Source of the DNA: Gautieria morchelliformis
Lineage: Eukaryota > Basidiomycota > Agaricomycetes > Gomphales > Gomphaceae
Length of the DNA: 64,000 bases
Direction of reading: 5' to 3'
Assembly (NCBI GenBank): GCA_015179125.1
Contig: WHVA01000305.1
Span: 62,001 to 126,000 of the forward strand
Shown: positions 10,280 to 19,191 of the stretch, in pieces
Layout: each line of letters starts with the position of its first letter
How positions within the stretch are numbered: the stretch's first letter is position 1
Notes under the pieces: generated by a model
Database searches by the model: none
What the model was told of the DNA's origin: nothing
The model's input: the letters and a program-made list of their open reading frames with translations, nothing else
Program-made: the position numbers and the translations under genes

Positions 10280-12007
10280 CTAGCTCCTCGAAAACAGATC
10301 CTAGACGCAGCACCAAAAGCTCTACAGAGAAAAACCCAAAAAGGGTCATGCCGTCCAACGCAAGACCCCCAGACGACAGCCGTGACGCCAACCCCTCGAA
10401 CGAGAGCCAACAGTCAGCAGGCGAGCGTCAGAAGCAGAGCAGACTTGCTGGCAGACCCGTACGCTGCGGTCCGCAACAAAGAGCAAGCTAGAGCCTTCCT
10501 CGACAGGCACGGTTTCCTCGCCAAGGACGCCCCTGCCATCCCAGACCAACTCAGCTACGTATTGCTGTCCCTAGCACACAGCTCCTCGGGCAAGACTATG
10601 GAGGAGGGCGTCAGGGCCGTAGCCATATTAATGGTCGAGGACGCAGCAAGGGAAGCCAGCAAAGCAATACTGCAGTACGTGGAAGAGAAATTGGCGCCCG
10701 TGCTCACCAAGCTCGACACTGTCGTGGAGTCGGCGCGAGAAGTCACGGATGCCACCAAAAGCATCACGGAGGAGGCGAGTCTGGCGGTCGAGGAAATATG
10801 CAGCGTGCAGAGAATAAGAAGCGAGATTAGGGAAGAGAACGCGGCAGGGACGACGTACGCAGCTGCGTTAAAAGGTAACGTACCCCTCTCCCACCCCAAC
10901 AATCTAGCCAGGGCGAAAGCCCGGGAGTGCCAGCTGCTAATAGACAAGGACCCCGCGACGGTGCACAACGCGCTCGACAAACTCACAGAACAGGAGCTGG
11001 TAGCGAAAGCCAACGAAGCTATAGCACAGATCGCGGACCCCCACCAGCAGATGGAAGTCGGCTTTGTGGGAGCAAAAATCCTGGCGAACGGCGGAGTTGT
11101 GTATGAGCTCAACAGTTCGAGCGCGGCCGCCTGGGTACAATCAAACAAGAAAGCTTTTGCAGAGAAGCTGGGGGGGACCTCGGTCGTCAAGGACCGAGCC
11201 GTATCAGTCCTGATAGAATACGTACCAGTAACACACTCACCCGAAGCCATGGGCGAACTCAGGAAAATAGAGAGAGACTCGAAATTGGCAAGCGGCACCC
11301 TGATCTCGACCAGATGGATCAAACCAGAGAGCAGAAGAATGCAAGGGCAAAGGTCGGCACACCTAATAGCTAAGTTTTCATCTATAGAATCGGCCAACCT
11401 AAGCATAAGGGACGGGCTAATCATTTCAGGAAAACGCGCGTGGGCCAGGCGGATGAAGAGAGAACCAAGGCGCTGCCTAAAATGTCAGAAACAAAACGCA
11501 AGACACATGGCAGCGGACTGCAAGGGAGAGGATACGTGCGGAACATGCGCCAAAGGCCACAGAACGGCGGAGTGCGAAGAAATCGACCCGGCCCGCTACA
11601 AGTGTGTGAACTGCGACAAGGAAGGCCACGCATCGTGGGACCGAACATGCCCCAAGTTTGTAGCGGCATGTCAGACGATAGAGAGCGCAGATCCGGAGGG
11701 AACATACAAATACTTTCCCAACGAGCAACCGTGGACCTGGGAGCAACACAATCAGACAGGCCCAACCACAGACACAGACGAGACCACCCAACGAGTCAAC
11801 ACCGCATTCGTCAGGAGCAGCGCTGAGCAACGACCACAAGAGAGCCGCAGATGGAGCCACAGAGAAGGAAGAGAAGTGGGAAGCAGAAGCAGGAGTAGGC
11901 CCAATACAAACCCGACGCTGGGGCACAGAGATCAGGGGTGGACAAGCGGCGGAACAAGGCAGAGGACTCTAGACGAGTACGAGCAAGGGCGGACCGACCA
12001 AACATAA
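10280..12007 (+). CDS. LINE ORF1: gag-like RNA-binding protein with zinc knuckles
   Basis: Nucleic-acid-binding protein of the LINE, expected to coat its RNA and help assemble the retrotransposition particle. Numbering from the GTG at 10382, residues about 70-155 look coiled-coil (KLDTVVESAREVTDATKS). A gag-like core follows (EYVPVTHSPEAMGELRKIER, TRWIKPESRRMQG). Three CCHC-type knuckles lie at about 364-430: CX2CX6HX4C, CX2CX3HX4C and CX2CX4HX6C. The frame is open from 10280 but has no ATG until about codon 74 (LAHSSSGKTMEEGV). The ATG at 10348 lies in another frame, which is open from 10186 to 10491. Either translation begins elsewhere or a one-base indel separates the true start from the body. 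The stop is 31 bases before ORF2. Confidence 0.85.
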   Translation, partial: LAPRKQILDAAPKALQRKTQKGSCRPTQDPQTTAVTPTPRTRANSQQASVRSRADLLADPYAAVRNKEQARAFLDRHGFLAKDAPAIPDQLSYVLLSLAHSSSGKTMEEGVRAVAILMVEDAAREASKAILQYVEEKLAPVLTKLDTVVESAREVTDATKSITEEASLAVEEICSVQRIRSEIREENAAGTTYAAALKGNVPLSHPNNLARAKARECQLLIDKDPATVHNALDKLTEQELVAKANEAIAQIADPHQQMEVGFVGAKILANGGVVYELNSSSAAAWVQSNKKAFAEKLGGTSVVKDRAVSVLIEYVPVTHSPEAMGELRKIERDSKLASGTLISTRWIKPESRRMQGQRSAHLIAKFSSIESANLSIRDGLIISGKRAWARRMKREPRRCLKCQKQNARHMAADCKGEDTCGTCAKGHRTAECEEIDPARYKCVNCDKEGHASWDRTCPKFVAACQTIESADPEGTYKYFPNEQPWTWEQHNQTGPTTDTDETTQRVNTAFVRSSAEQRPQESRRWSHREGREVGSRSRSRPNTNPTLGHRDQGWTSGGTRQRTLDEYEQGRTDQT

Positions 12008-12038
12008 CCGACGGAGACAACCACGCCACACAACTTTA

Positions 12039-15000
12039 ATGACCGAGGTGGACAACGGAATAACACAATTGCGGATCAGACAACAGAACGCCAACAGGTC
12101 ACTGACGGCCACATCCGACATACTATCGACAAGCACGCCGGACAAATACGACATAATTGCAATACAAGAACCGTACATAGACTTCCTAGGAAACGCTCGA
12201 GCAACACCGAACTGGTACACGGTCTACCCAAAGACACACTACATAGACAGACAAAAGAGGACGAGAGCCACTATCCTAGTCAACAAAAGGATCGCAACCA
12301 ACGCATGGGCGGCAATAGATGTCGGCACGCCGGACGTCACAGCAATCAGAGTGAAAACAGGCGTAGGCGACATCACAATAGCGAACATTTATTGCGACTG
12401 CAACAACTCCGACAGCATACAAGCAATGAAGACATTCATGCGAGCACAGGTTATGTCGAGAGTCGACAGACAGACCGATGCGGGAATGATATGGCTGGGC
12501 GACTTCAACCGCCATCACCCGCAATGGGACGAAGAACGGAATAACCACCTATTCACAAGAAGCAACCTGGATGACGCCCAGCTGTTAATATATACGACGG
12601 TGGAGTGGGGACTGCATATGGCGCTGCCCAAAGGCATCCCAACGCTAAGAGCCATGTCGACAGGCAACAATACGCGCACAGACAACGTTTTCCTCACACC
12701 TGATTTAATAGAAAGACTAACACAATGCCACACAGTACCGGAAGACCAACCTACGAAAAGTGATCACTACCCAATCGACACAACGATCGAAGTCAAGGTG
12801 GAGGCTGCGAACACAGTGCAACAACGGAACTACCGACAGGTAGACTGGAGACAGTATAATGAAGCACTCGAAGGAAGACTAAGACAGGCCATAACTGAAC
12901 CAAACCCGATAGACAAGCAGCATTTCTCACAAATTCTAGAAGTGATGACTGACGCGATCACACAGACGACGGAAGAACTAGTCCCGGTAACGAAGCCATC
13001 CCCATTCATGAAACGCTGGTGGTCCAAGGAACTAGCTCAGCTAAGGAAGGAAGCCAGACGAGCAGGTAGGAGAGCCTATCAACTCAGAGGCGATCCGACG
13101 CACGAGGCACACCAAAAATACAAGAAGGCTAGGAACAAGTACGCGGAAACGATAGAGAAGTCCAAGCGAGAACATTGGGAGGATTTCCTGGAGAGAACCA
13201 ACCAGTCAACGGTATGGACAGCACACAAATATGCATCCGCCGACCCCTCGGATGGGGGACGAGCAAGAATTCCGACGCTATCAACCAAGCGCAGCAATGG
13301 CACCGCATGGGTTGCTGACACGAATGAGCAGAAGGCTGAGATGCTATTCCACACATTCTTCCCAGAACCAACCAACGACCCCGCAACGTACTCGGACGAA
13401 CAGCAATACCCGCCAGAAGCTTTTGAGTACACCGGCATACCGGATGAACAGATACGGCGAGCGGCGGAGAAGTTAAACTCGTTCAAAGCGCCTGGCGCCA
13501 ACGGTATCCCCAACGCAGTAATAAAGCAATGTATTGACGTACTGTTGCCCTACATAGGACCCCTGTTCCGTGCCACCTTCGAGCTGGAAGTGTACCCGGC
13601 CGAATGGAAAGACTCAATCACAAAAGTATTGAGAAAGCCGGGGAAAAAAGACTACTCGATCCCTGGCGCCTATAGACCAATCGCTCTACTTGACACGCTA
13701 GGCAAAGTACTATCAGCATGCGTAGCGGAGGACATGGTCAAGATGGCAGAAAGGTACCTTCTACTTCCAAACAACCAGTTCGGGTGCCGCCCGGGGCGAA
13801 CGACTACAGACGCCATACATTATATGGTGGGAGCAGCTAAGGATGCGCGGCGCAGGGGAAAGGTATTGGGGATACTGTTCCTAGACATAAAGGGCGCCTT
13901 CCCGAGCATCATGCTTAGGCGGCTCGTACACGACATGCGTACGAGAGGGGTGCCCCAAGAATATGCGGAGTGGATTCAAAGGAAGGTAGATGGGAGACTC
14001 ACATCGATGCAGCTAGATGACTATGGCACACCAATGCGCGAGATAGGGCGAGGCATGGACCAGGGATGCCCCCTATCCGCGATAGCCTACCAGTTCTACA
14101 GCGCCAGCCTGGCCGAAACTACGCATGGGAGAAAGGGCGAGGATTGCATCAGCTTCGTTGATGACACCACGATAATGGCGGAAGGAACCGACCTAAGGGA
14201 AGCGTTCGACAAGTTGGTGCACATCATGACAAGGCCAGGGGGAGCACTCGACTGGGCGAAATCACATGACTGCACTTTCGCGGTTGAAAAGTTTGCGCTC
14301 ATGGGGCTAACCAGACGACGTGAACCAGATCCCGCCAGACCAAGGAAAACCAAGCCGCTGACCAGACCGTCGATAAAGATCGGCCACCACGTCATCCAAC
14401 CGGTGTCATCGCATAAGTTCCTCGGAGTCATAATCGACCAAGAGCTGCGCTTCAAAGAGCATGTGAACTACGCGCTCCAGAAAGGCAGTAAATTCCTAGA
14501 ACAGTATGGCAGGCTGGCAAGGCCGTCAAAGGGGATACCAGCTAAGCATATGCGCCAATACTATCTCGCGGTAGCGGTCCCAAGACTACTCTACGCAGCT
14601 GACGTGTTCTTAATACCAGGCACAGCGCGGAAAAAAGGAACAAAAGGCTATATAAACAAGCTAGCTAGAGTTCAAAGGCAGGCAGCGATAGCCATAACTG
14701 GAGCTATGAGAACCCCGGCAGGTGACCTGCTTGACGCGCACGCAAACCTACTGCCCTTCCACCTGCTGGTTGACAAAGTAATACACAGGGCCGCCACGCG
14801 ACTAGCATGTCTCCCAGACAAGCACCCCCTGTCCGCGAAGATACAGAGAGCCGCCTCGAGGTACGTGAGGAGACACAGAACACCGCTGCACGAAGTCATG
14901 CACACATATGGATTGCAACCGGGTAGAATGGAGAAAATACAAACGGTATGCAAGGGGCCGAAATGGGCCCCAGCCTTCCAGATCAGGATACCGCCAGATG

Positions 15001-15980
15001 AAAAGAAGGCGATAGCAGAGATGGAAGCGGATACAGCGCGGGTGCAAGTATTCTCAGATGGATCCTGCGTAGATGGCGGAGTGGGAGCGGCAGCAGTCTT
15101 ATTCAGAGATGGCAAGGAGGAGAAGGCGGTAAGACTCTACCTAGGCACTGACCAAGAACACACAGTGTTCGAGGCCGAGTTGATAGGAGCGGCGATGGGA
15201 GCGAAGCTGTTATACAGCGAACGCAGCACGAGATACGTCATTGGCACAGACAGTCAGGCAGCCATACTGACAACGAGGAAAGAGAAACAAATGTCGGCAC
15301 AGTACTTGGTTGAGGCGCTGCACAGACAAATAGAAGGAATCAAGAATAGGCAGCCGAATACCACGATAGAGATGAGATGGACGCCAGGGCATAAGGGAAT
15401 CAAGGGGAACGAGAGAGCAGACGCAGAGGCGAAGAGAGCGGCGAGGGGGGAGAGCAGCGAAGAGATTTTCATCCCCATCGAGTGCAGAGGAGAGCTGCCA
15501 CTGAGCAAAGCAGCCGAGCTACAGAGATTCAAGGTCGAGCTCAAGGGAAAGGTCAGAGACACATTCGCCAGGTCCCCGAGGTCGGAATACGCACATCGAA
15601 TCGATAAGACCATGCCGTCCCCAGCATTTGCAAGATTGACAGCGGGCATGGCGCGCAGACAGGCGGCGATCCTAATACAGCTTAGAACGGGCCACATATC
15701 GCTCAACAAGCACCTATACAAGATAGGGAAAGCAGACTCGCCCACGTGCACAGCATGCAAACGAACAGACGAAACGGTACACCATTTTCTGTTTCGATGT
15801 CCAGCATACAGGGAGCAGAGAAAACAACTCGAGCACTCACTGAGGAGGAGCGCGAAGGAGCTCAGCACGCTGCTAGCCAGGCCGAAAGCGATGAAACCGC
15901 TATTCAAGTACATAAGAGGCACAAGCAGATTTGAACAAACACACGGGAATTTGGAGACAAGGGAAAGAGGCGGGCGATAA
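12039..15980 (+). CDS. LINE ORF2: endonuclease / reverse transcriptase / RNase H polyprotein
   Basis: A 1,313-residue protein that nicks target DNA and primes reverse transcription of the element RNA. Residues about 10-245 are an exonuclease-endonuclease-phosphatase domain with QQNANRS, IQEPYIDF, WLGDFNRHHPQW and SDHYPID. Residues about 475-760 are the reverse transcriptase with FKAPGANGIP, YRPIALLDTLGKVL, NQFGCRPGRTTTDA, LDIKGAFPS, GMDQGCPLSA and the catalytic FVDD at about 706. Residues about 1003-1135 are RNase H with FSDGSC, FEAELIGA, TDSQAA and MRWTPGHKGIKGNERADAEA. A terminal cysteine/histidine motif lies near 1236 (CTACKRTDETVHHFLFRC). All key residues are present and the frame is uninterrupted. 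The ATG follows ORF1 by 31 bases in a different frame. Confidence 0.95.
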   Translation: MTEVDNGITQLRIRQQNANRSLTATSDILSTSTPDKYDIIAIQEPYIDFLGNARATPNWYTVYPKTHYIDRQKRTRATILVNKRIATNAWAAIDVGTPDVTAIRVKTGVGDITIANIYCDCNNSDSIQAMKTFMRAQVMSRVDRQTDAGMIWLGDFNRHHPQWDEERNNHLFTRSNLDDAQLLIYTTVEWGLHMALPKGIPTLRAMSTGNNTRTDNVFLTPDLIERLTQCHTVPEDQPTKSDHYPIDTTIEVKVEAANTVQQRNYRQVDWRQYNEALEGRLRQAITEPNPIDKQHFSQILEVMTDAITQTTEELVPVTKPSPFMKRWWSKELAQLRKEARRAGRRAYQLRGDPTHEAHQKYKKARNKYAETIEKSKREHWEDFLERTNQSTVWTAHKYASADPSDGGRARIPTLSTKRSNGTAWVADTNEQKAEMLFHTFFPEPTNDPATYSDEQQYPPEAFEYTGIPDEQIRRAAEKLNSFKAPGANGIPNAVIKQCIDVLLPYIGPLFRATFELEVYPAEWKDSITKVLRKPGKKDYSIPGAYRPIALLDTLGKVLSACVAEDMVKMAERYLLLPNNQFGCRPGRTTTDAIHYMVGAAKDARRRGKVLGILFLDIKGAFPSIMLRRLVHDMRTRGVPQEYAEWIQRKVDGRLTSMQLDDYGTPMREIGRGMDQGCPLSAIAYQFYSASLAETTHGRKGEDCISFVDDTTIMAEGTDLREAFDKLVHIMTRPGGALDWAKSHDCTFAVEKFALMGLTRRREPDPARPRKTKPLTRPSIKIGHHVIQPVSSHKFLGVIIDQELRFKEHVNYALQKGSKFLEQYGRLARPSKGIPAKHMRQYYLAVAVPRLLYAADVFLIPGTARKKGTKGYINKLARVQRQAAIAITGAMRTPAGDLLDAHANLLPFHLLVDKVIHRAATRLACLPDKHPLSAKIQRAASRYVRRHRTPLHEVMHTYGLQPGRMEKIQTVCKGPKWAPAFQIRIPPDEKKAIAEMEADTARVQVFSDGSCVDGGVGAAAVLFRDGKEEKAVRLYLGTDQEHTVFEAELIGAAMGAKLLYSERSTRYVIGTDSQAAILTTRKEKQMSAQYLVEALHRQIEGIKNRQPNTTIEMRWTPGHKGIKGNERADAEAKRAARGESSEEIFIPIECRGELPLSKAAELQRFKVELKGKVRDTFARSPRSEYAHRIDKTMPSPAFARLTAGMARRQAAILIQLRTGHISLNKHLYKIGKADSPTCTACKRTDETVHHFLFRCPAYREQRKQLEHSLRRSAKELSTLLARPKAMKPLFKYIRGTSRFEQTHGNLETRERGGR

Positions 15981-16183
15981 AGAAGGGAGAGGCATGGAGA
16001 CAGAAACAGACCGCGCGAAAGCGCGACCACACCTCGCCGCCGGAGGCATGGAAACGCCCAGGGCTTCGCCCACTGAGCAATAGCGGAGACTGAGAAAGAG
16101 AGGCTAGAAAGAGGCCAAGTCAAGTGTGCATAGACAGTCGCGTCTTACATAGGGCCGCGCCCCAAAAGACGAAAAATTGGATA

Positions 16184-16208
16184 CAAAAAAAAAAAAAAAA
16201 AAAAAAAA
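16184..16208 (+). other. LINE poly-A tail
   Basis: An uninterrupted run of more than 20 As ends the element directly before the right copy of the target duplication. Confidence 0.85.
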
Positions 16209-16218
16209 CAGATGTCTC
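16207..16218. repeat. LINE target-site duplication, right
   Basis: AACAGATGTCTC, identical to 10181-10192. Confidence 0.8.
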
Positions 16219-16620
16219 ACACCTAGCGTATTTAGTAGTACACGATACACGATACACTCTGCCGACACCCCGGCCCCACCCTCACTCCAGTCTATACGTA
16301 GTGTAGTCGAGCCGCGACGGCGTCACTTACCTCCCATTCCCCATCCCTCCCCTCCCCACCTGAAACGAATACCGACGACCCCCGTGCCGGTGCACGTACC
16401 CGGCACACATAACGCTCCTGATGCTTTCGAGTTGCTCTGCGCCTCATACCTCATACCTCATACCTCATACCTCATACCCATACACCCACGCATCCCACGC
16501 CAGCCAGGACGTAGTAAATGCGCCTAATCCCACCGTACAGGCACCAAACTCGGCACCCCCCGCACCAGCCACAGGTCCCACCCCGGGACCCAGACCCACA
16601 CCAGACCCACGCCAGGACCC
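16219..16620. repeat. Left end of module copy B
   Basis: It matches 38.84-39.21 kb in the same orientation: CATACCTCATACCTCATACC, CATCCCACGC, then TAATAAATGCGCCTA or a close variant. A short CTCATAC tandem run lies at 16445-16480. It is also matched in reverse complement by 38.35-38.46 kb. Confidence 0.65.
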
Positions 16621-17805
16621 ATGACCGTAACAGCCCGCAGGGCTGGCGCGCGTGGCATGGCATTTGCGTTAACGTTAGCACTGAAGTGCTGCGGCGGGTC
16701 ACGGTGTACATGCGGGCGCGGGGGGTGCGGCAAGCTCAGGTAGGCGTGCGTGTACGGTGGGGACGGGGGTCGGGGGGAGCATGTGCGCGGGGTACGCGTT
16801 GGGCGCGGGTCCGCTTTCCCGTTCCCATTCCCGACTAGCGTGGTGGGCGGGTGCAAGAAGACGCCGCCCGTGCATTTGCCGGCGTGGCGGCGGCGGGGTT
16901 TAGGAGGCTCTGGGAGGGGGCGGGTAAGGGTAAGGGTACGGGTAAGGGTAAGGGTACGGGTAAGGGTGCGGTGGCGGCGCCGGTGGTGGGCGCGGATAAT
17001 GGGGTTTGCGGGGGGTGTGTGGCGTTGCGGGTGCGGCTGTAGTTGTTGTGGGCGGCGACGGCGTGTGGGTGGAGGGATGAGCGGGACGACACGCGCACGT
17101 GCTCACGTGCGTCGCGTACGCGGCTACCAGGAGAGACATACAGCATCGCCAAGACACATCGACGTTGGTAGTGCTCTCCAGCCCCAGCCCCAGCCCCTGC
17201 GCAGCTTCGCGGAGGCTCGTCCCCGGACCCCGCCGCGCCAATCGCGCGCACGCGCGCCCCGCGGACATGAAACTGGCGTTTGGCCGCGGGTCTGAACTCC
17301 CGCGGGGGCGCCGCCTTGGAGTACTCCCGCCGTCTGGGGGGGTCGGTGTCATCGCACGTGCACCCGCCTTTGAGTACGCGCGAGCTCCCTTCTCCGCCTC
17401 CGACCCCGTCGCCGAAAAACGCACGCCGAACCACGCGGACGTCCCGCGCCACGCGCCGCGGTCGCGGCCCCGCTCCAGGTGCCGATTTCTACTCGAGCTC
17501 GCCCCGCGCACACGCCTCGCACGGGCAGCGCGCGTCCTCCGCGGGGAAGCCCCCCGTGTCGCGGTGGGCGTGTGGGTCGTGCGGGAAGGGCCCGCTGCGG
17601 CCTGGGAGGGCGGTGCAGGACGTGAGGGGCGGGAGGGTGGAGTCTAGGGAGCAGCGAGTGGCGCTCGGTAAGCGACACGAGGGACTGGACAAGAGGACGT
17701 ACCATCCGCGTCTCCAGGGTCGCTGTTCGTGTGTCTGGGTCTGGGTCATGCTGGCGGATGGATGGATGGCGAGACGCGGTGGAGAAGGCAGTAAACGCGT
17801 CAACC
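16620..17805 (-). CDS. GC-rich module ORF, copy B (uncharacterised)
   Basis: I do not recognise this gene. On the minus strand a frame contains GPFPHDPHAHRDTGGFPAED, then the cysteine motif ARCPCEACARGELE. Further on, after a frame change or intron, come VLKGGCTCDDTDPPRRREYS and RVRAIGAAGSGDEPP. The same peptides recur with amino-acid-level differences at 37.2-38.3 kb (+) and 39.2-40.4 kb (-), which suggests a coding origin. GC content is far above the flanks. The 3' part is proline-rich and includes a GGGTAA/GGGTAC hexanucleotide array at 16915-16970. Exon borders are not resolved, so the limits are approximate. It is transcribed away from the DUF6533 gene 1.4 kb to the right. Confidence 0.4.
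16915..16970. repeat. Hexanucleotide array (GGGTAA/GGGTAC)
   Basis: About nine tandem hexamers, mostly GGGTAA GGGTAA GGGTAC. It is not the fungal telomere repeat (GGGTTA). It is absent at this exact place in the other module copies. Confidence 0.8.
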
Positions 17806-19099
17806 AGGATGGACGGCCTGTTTATATGGAAAGGGAAATACCGTATACTGGGCTCGTTCGTCTTGCTGGCCTCATCTACACCCGGCACAGACACACACAC
17901 CCCACCGTCCCTCCGCTGGCAGACACACCGGAAACATCGTGAGAAGTTCATGTTCGCGGGCGGGAGAGGGCGGGAGGATATATGAAGCCTGGGAGGGGAG
18001 GCTGTTAGTGTTATGTGAGGGGAGGTGAACTGACGTTTGGAGTGGATAGGTAAAATGCGTGGCCGGGATGACATGTGCGTACCATGAAGACGACGTCAGG
18101 GTTTGTTGTCTGTGTCCGTGTCATGGTGCCGAGTCAGGCACCGGTGTGCATTTGTCTTTGTTTGGAGGAACCTCTCTGCGCTTAGGATTATCCGGTGTTT
18201 GAAATTCGATTGGGATGTGCTGTGTATGTGGATGATGATGCTGATATTTAACTCTGGAGCCAACCAGTTACCAAGGGAGCAGACATGCTTCACGACAGCT
18301 ACACATTTGTCTGATCTGAATTAAAAACTGCCAGACGTCCAATACCGTTTGTTCTCGCTAGTGGCACTGTCGTCATTCTAATAATAGCATGCTAGATAAA
18401 ACAACAAACACGTTGCAGATCACCCTGGGCTTTCCCGGGTCACCGTGCACAGCTCTACCATCACCGTCACAGCCAATACACCGAGTGCACAAGATCGTGG
18501 TTACCATGTCGTTGTGCCTCATGTCGAAATTCGAAGTCCCTTCATACGACCTCTCCCCACGTCTTACAGGACATGCCGCCAAAATCAGAAATTTCCACTG
18601 TCGCTATGTCCAGTAACATTGACAGAAGCTGGTATGCCAGCAGAGATCATCCAACCTCGCTTAGAATGCAAACTCTGGCGATTGAGGTGGGATCACCCAA
18701 TCATCTCGCTTCCTCGTGTTCCCTCCTTTTTAAGTAATACCCCGGATCTGGTTAACCTTAATAGCCATCAGTGAGCTCTGTTCCAGTCGGTTTTCATGTG
18801 TCGTTATGCTGACACCGCACTTGCAGTCGTCAACGAGTGCCAGGTGCGCTTACATGATGTCAAGTTTTATATGCATTTTGGAGACCCTTCCGCGGATGTG
18901 ATAACCAGTTCCTGGCAAGAACCCAAGGCTCAATTACTCGTCCGAGCGGATCACTGTATCTGATGCTTCGACCTTGTATTAATTATTTTCACATGACGTC
19001 CTTCTATCAGACCCGCCCACCTTGCAAATTGCGCCATGCTTCGCACTGATGGGATGTTGTGAATATCGGTTGACCTGGCAGTACCCATGGCCAGAATCT
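17806..19099. other. Divergent intergenic region of module copy B
   Basis: Spacer between the GC-rich ORF (minus) and the DUF6533 gene (plus), conserved with 40.43-41.79 kb and, inverted, with 35.75-37.2 kb. Conserved blocks include GGAGCCAACCAGTTACCAAG, CATGCTTCACGACAGCTACA and TTGCAGATCACC. It should hold the promoters of both genes. I see no convincing third gene. Confidence 0.5.
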
Positions 19100-19107
19100 T
19101 ATATATA
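19100..19107 (+). promoter_or_regulatory. TATA-like box of DUF6533 gene copy B
   Basis: TATATATA lies about 90 bases before the predicted ATG at 19192. The motif with its flank (AGAATCTTATATAT(A/G)CACC) is kept in the copies at 41791 (+) and 35735-35745 (-). Confidence 0.5.
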
Positions 19108-19191
19108 CACCTGGCGCGATGTGCTACTCCAACCCCACATCGCTACGCACAATAGTCCCTCGTGTGCATCCCAGATTTTCTGGCTTATATC

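Larger units (their letters stand above)
10193..16208 (+). mobile_element. Full-length non-LTR retrotransposon (LINE) with RNase H
   Basis: A 6.0-kb element with a short leader, ORF1 (gag-like), ORF2 (endonuclease-RT-RNase H), a short 3' UTR and a run of over 20 As. It is flanked by a 10-12-bp target-site duplication (CAGATGTCTC). The order of domains and the RNase H after RT fit fungal LINEs of the Tad/I-like groups. ORF2 is completely open, so the insertion is probably young. It sits in the spacer between two inverted heads of the repeated module. Base composition (A-rich sense strand) differs from the GC-rich flank on its right. Confidence 0.9.

Noticed and set aside
10555-11424. 289-codon minus-strand ORF
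   Set aside because: Antisense shadow of LINE ORF1, with no domain of its own.
15254-16123. 289-codon minus-strand ORF
   Set aside because: Antisense shadow of the RNase H end of LINE ORF2.
16915-16970. GGGTAA array as telomeric DNA
   Set aside because: Fungal telomeres are GGGTTA; this is GGGTAA/GGGTAC, a different hexamer inside a GC-rich gene-like region.
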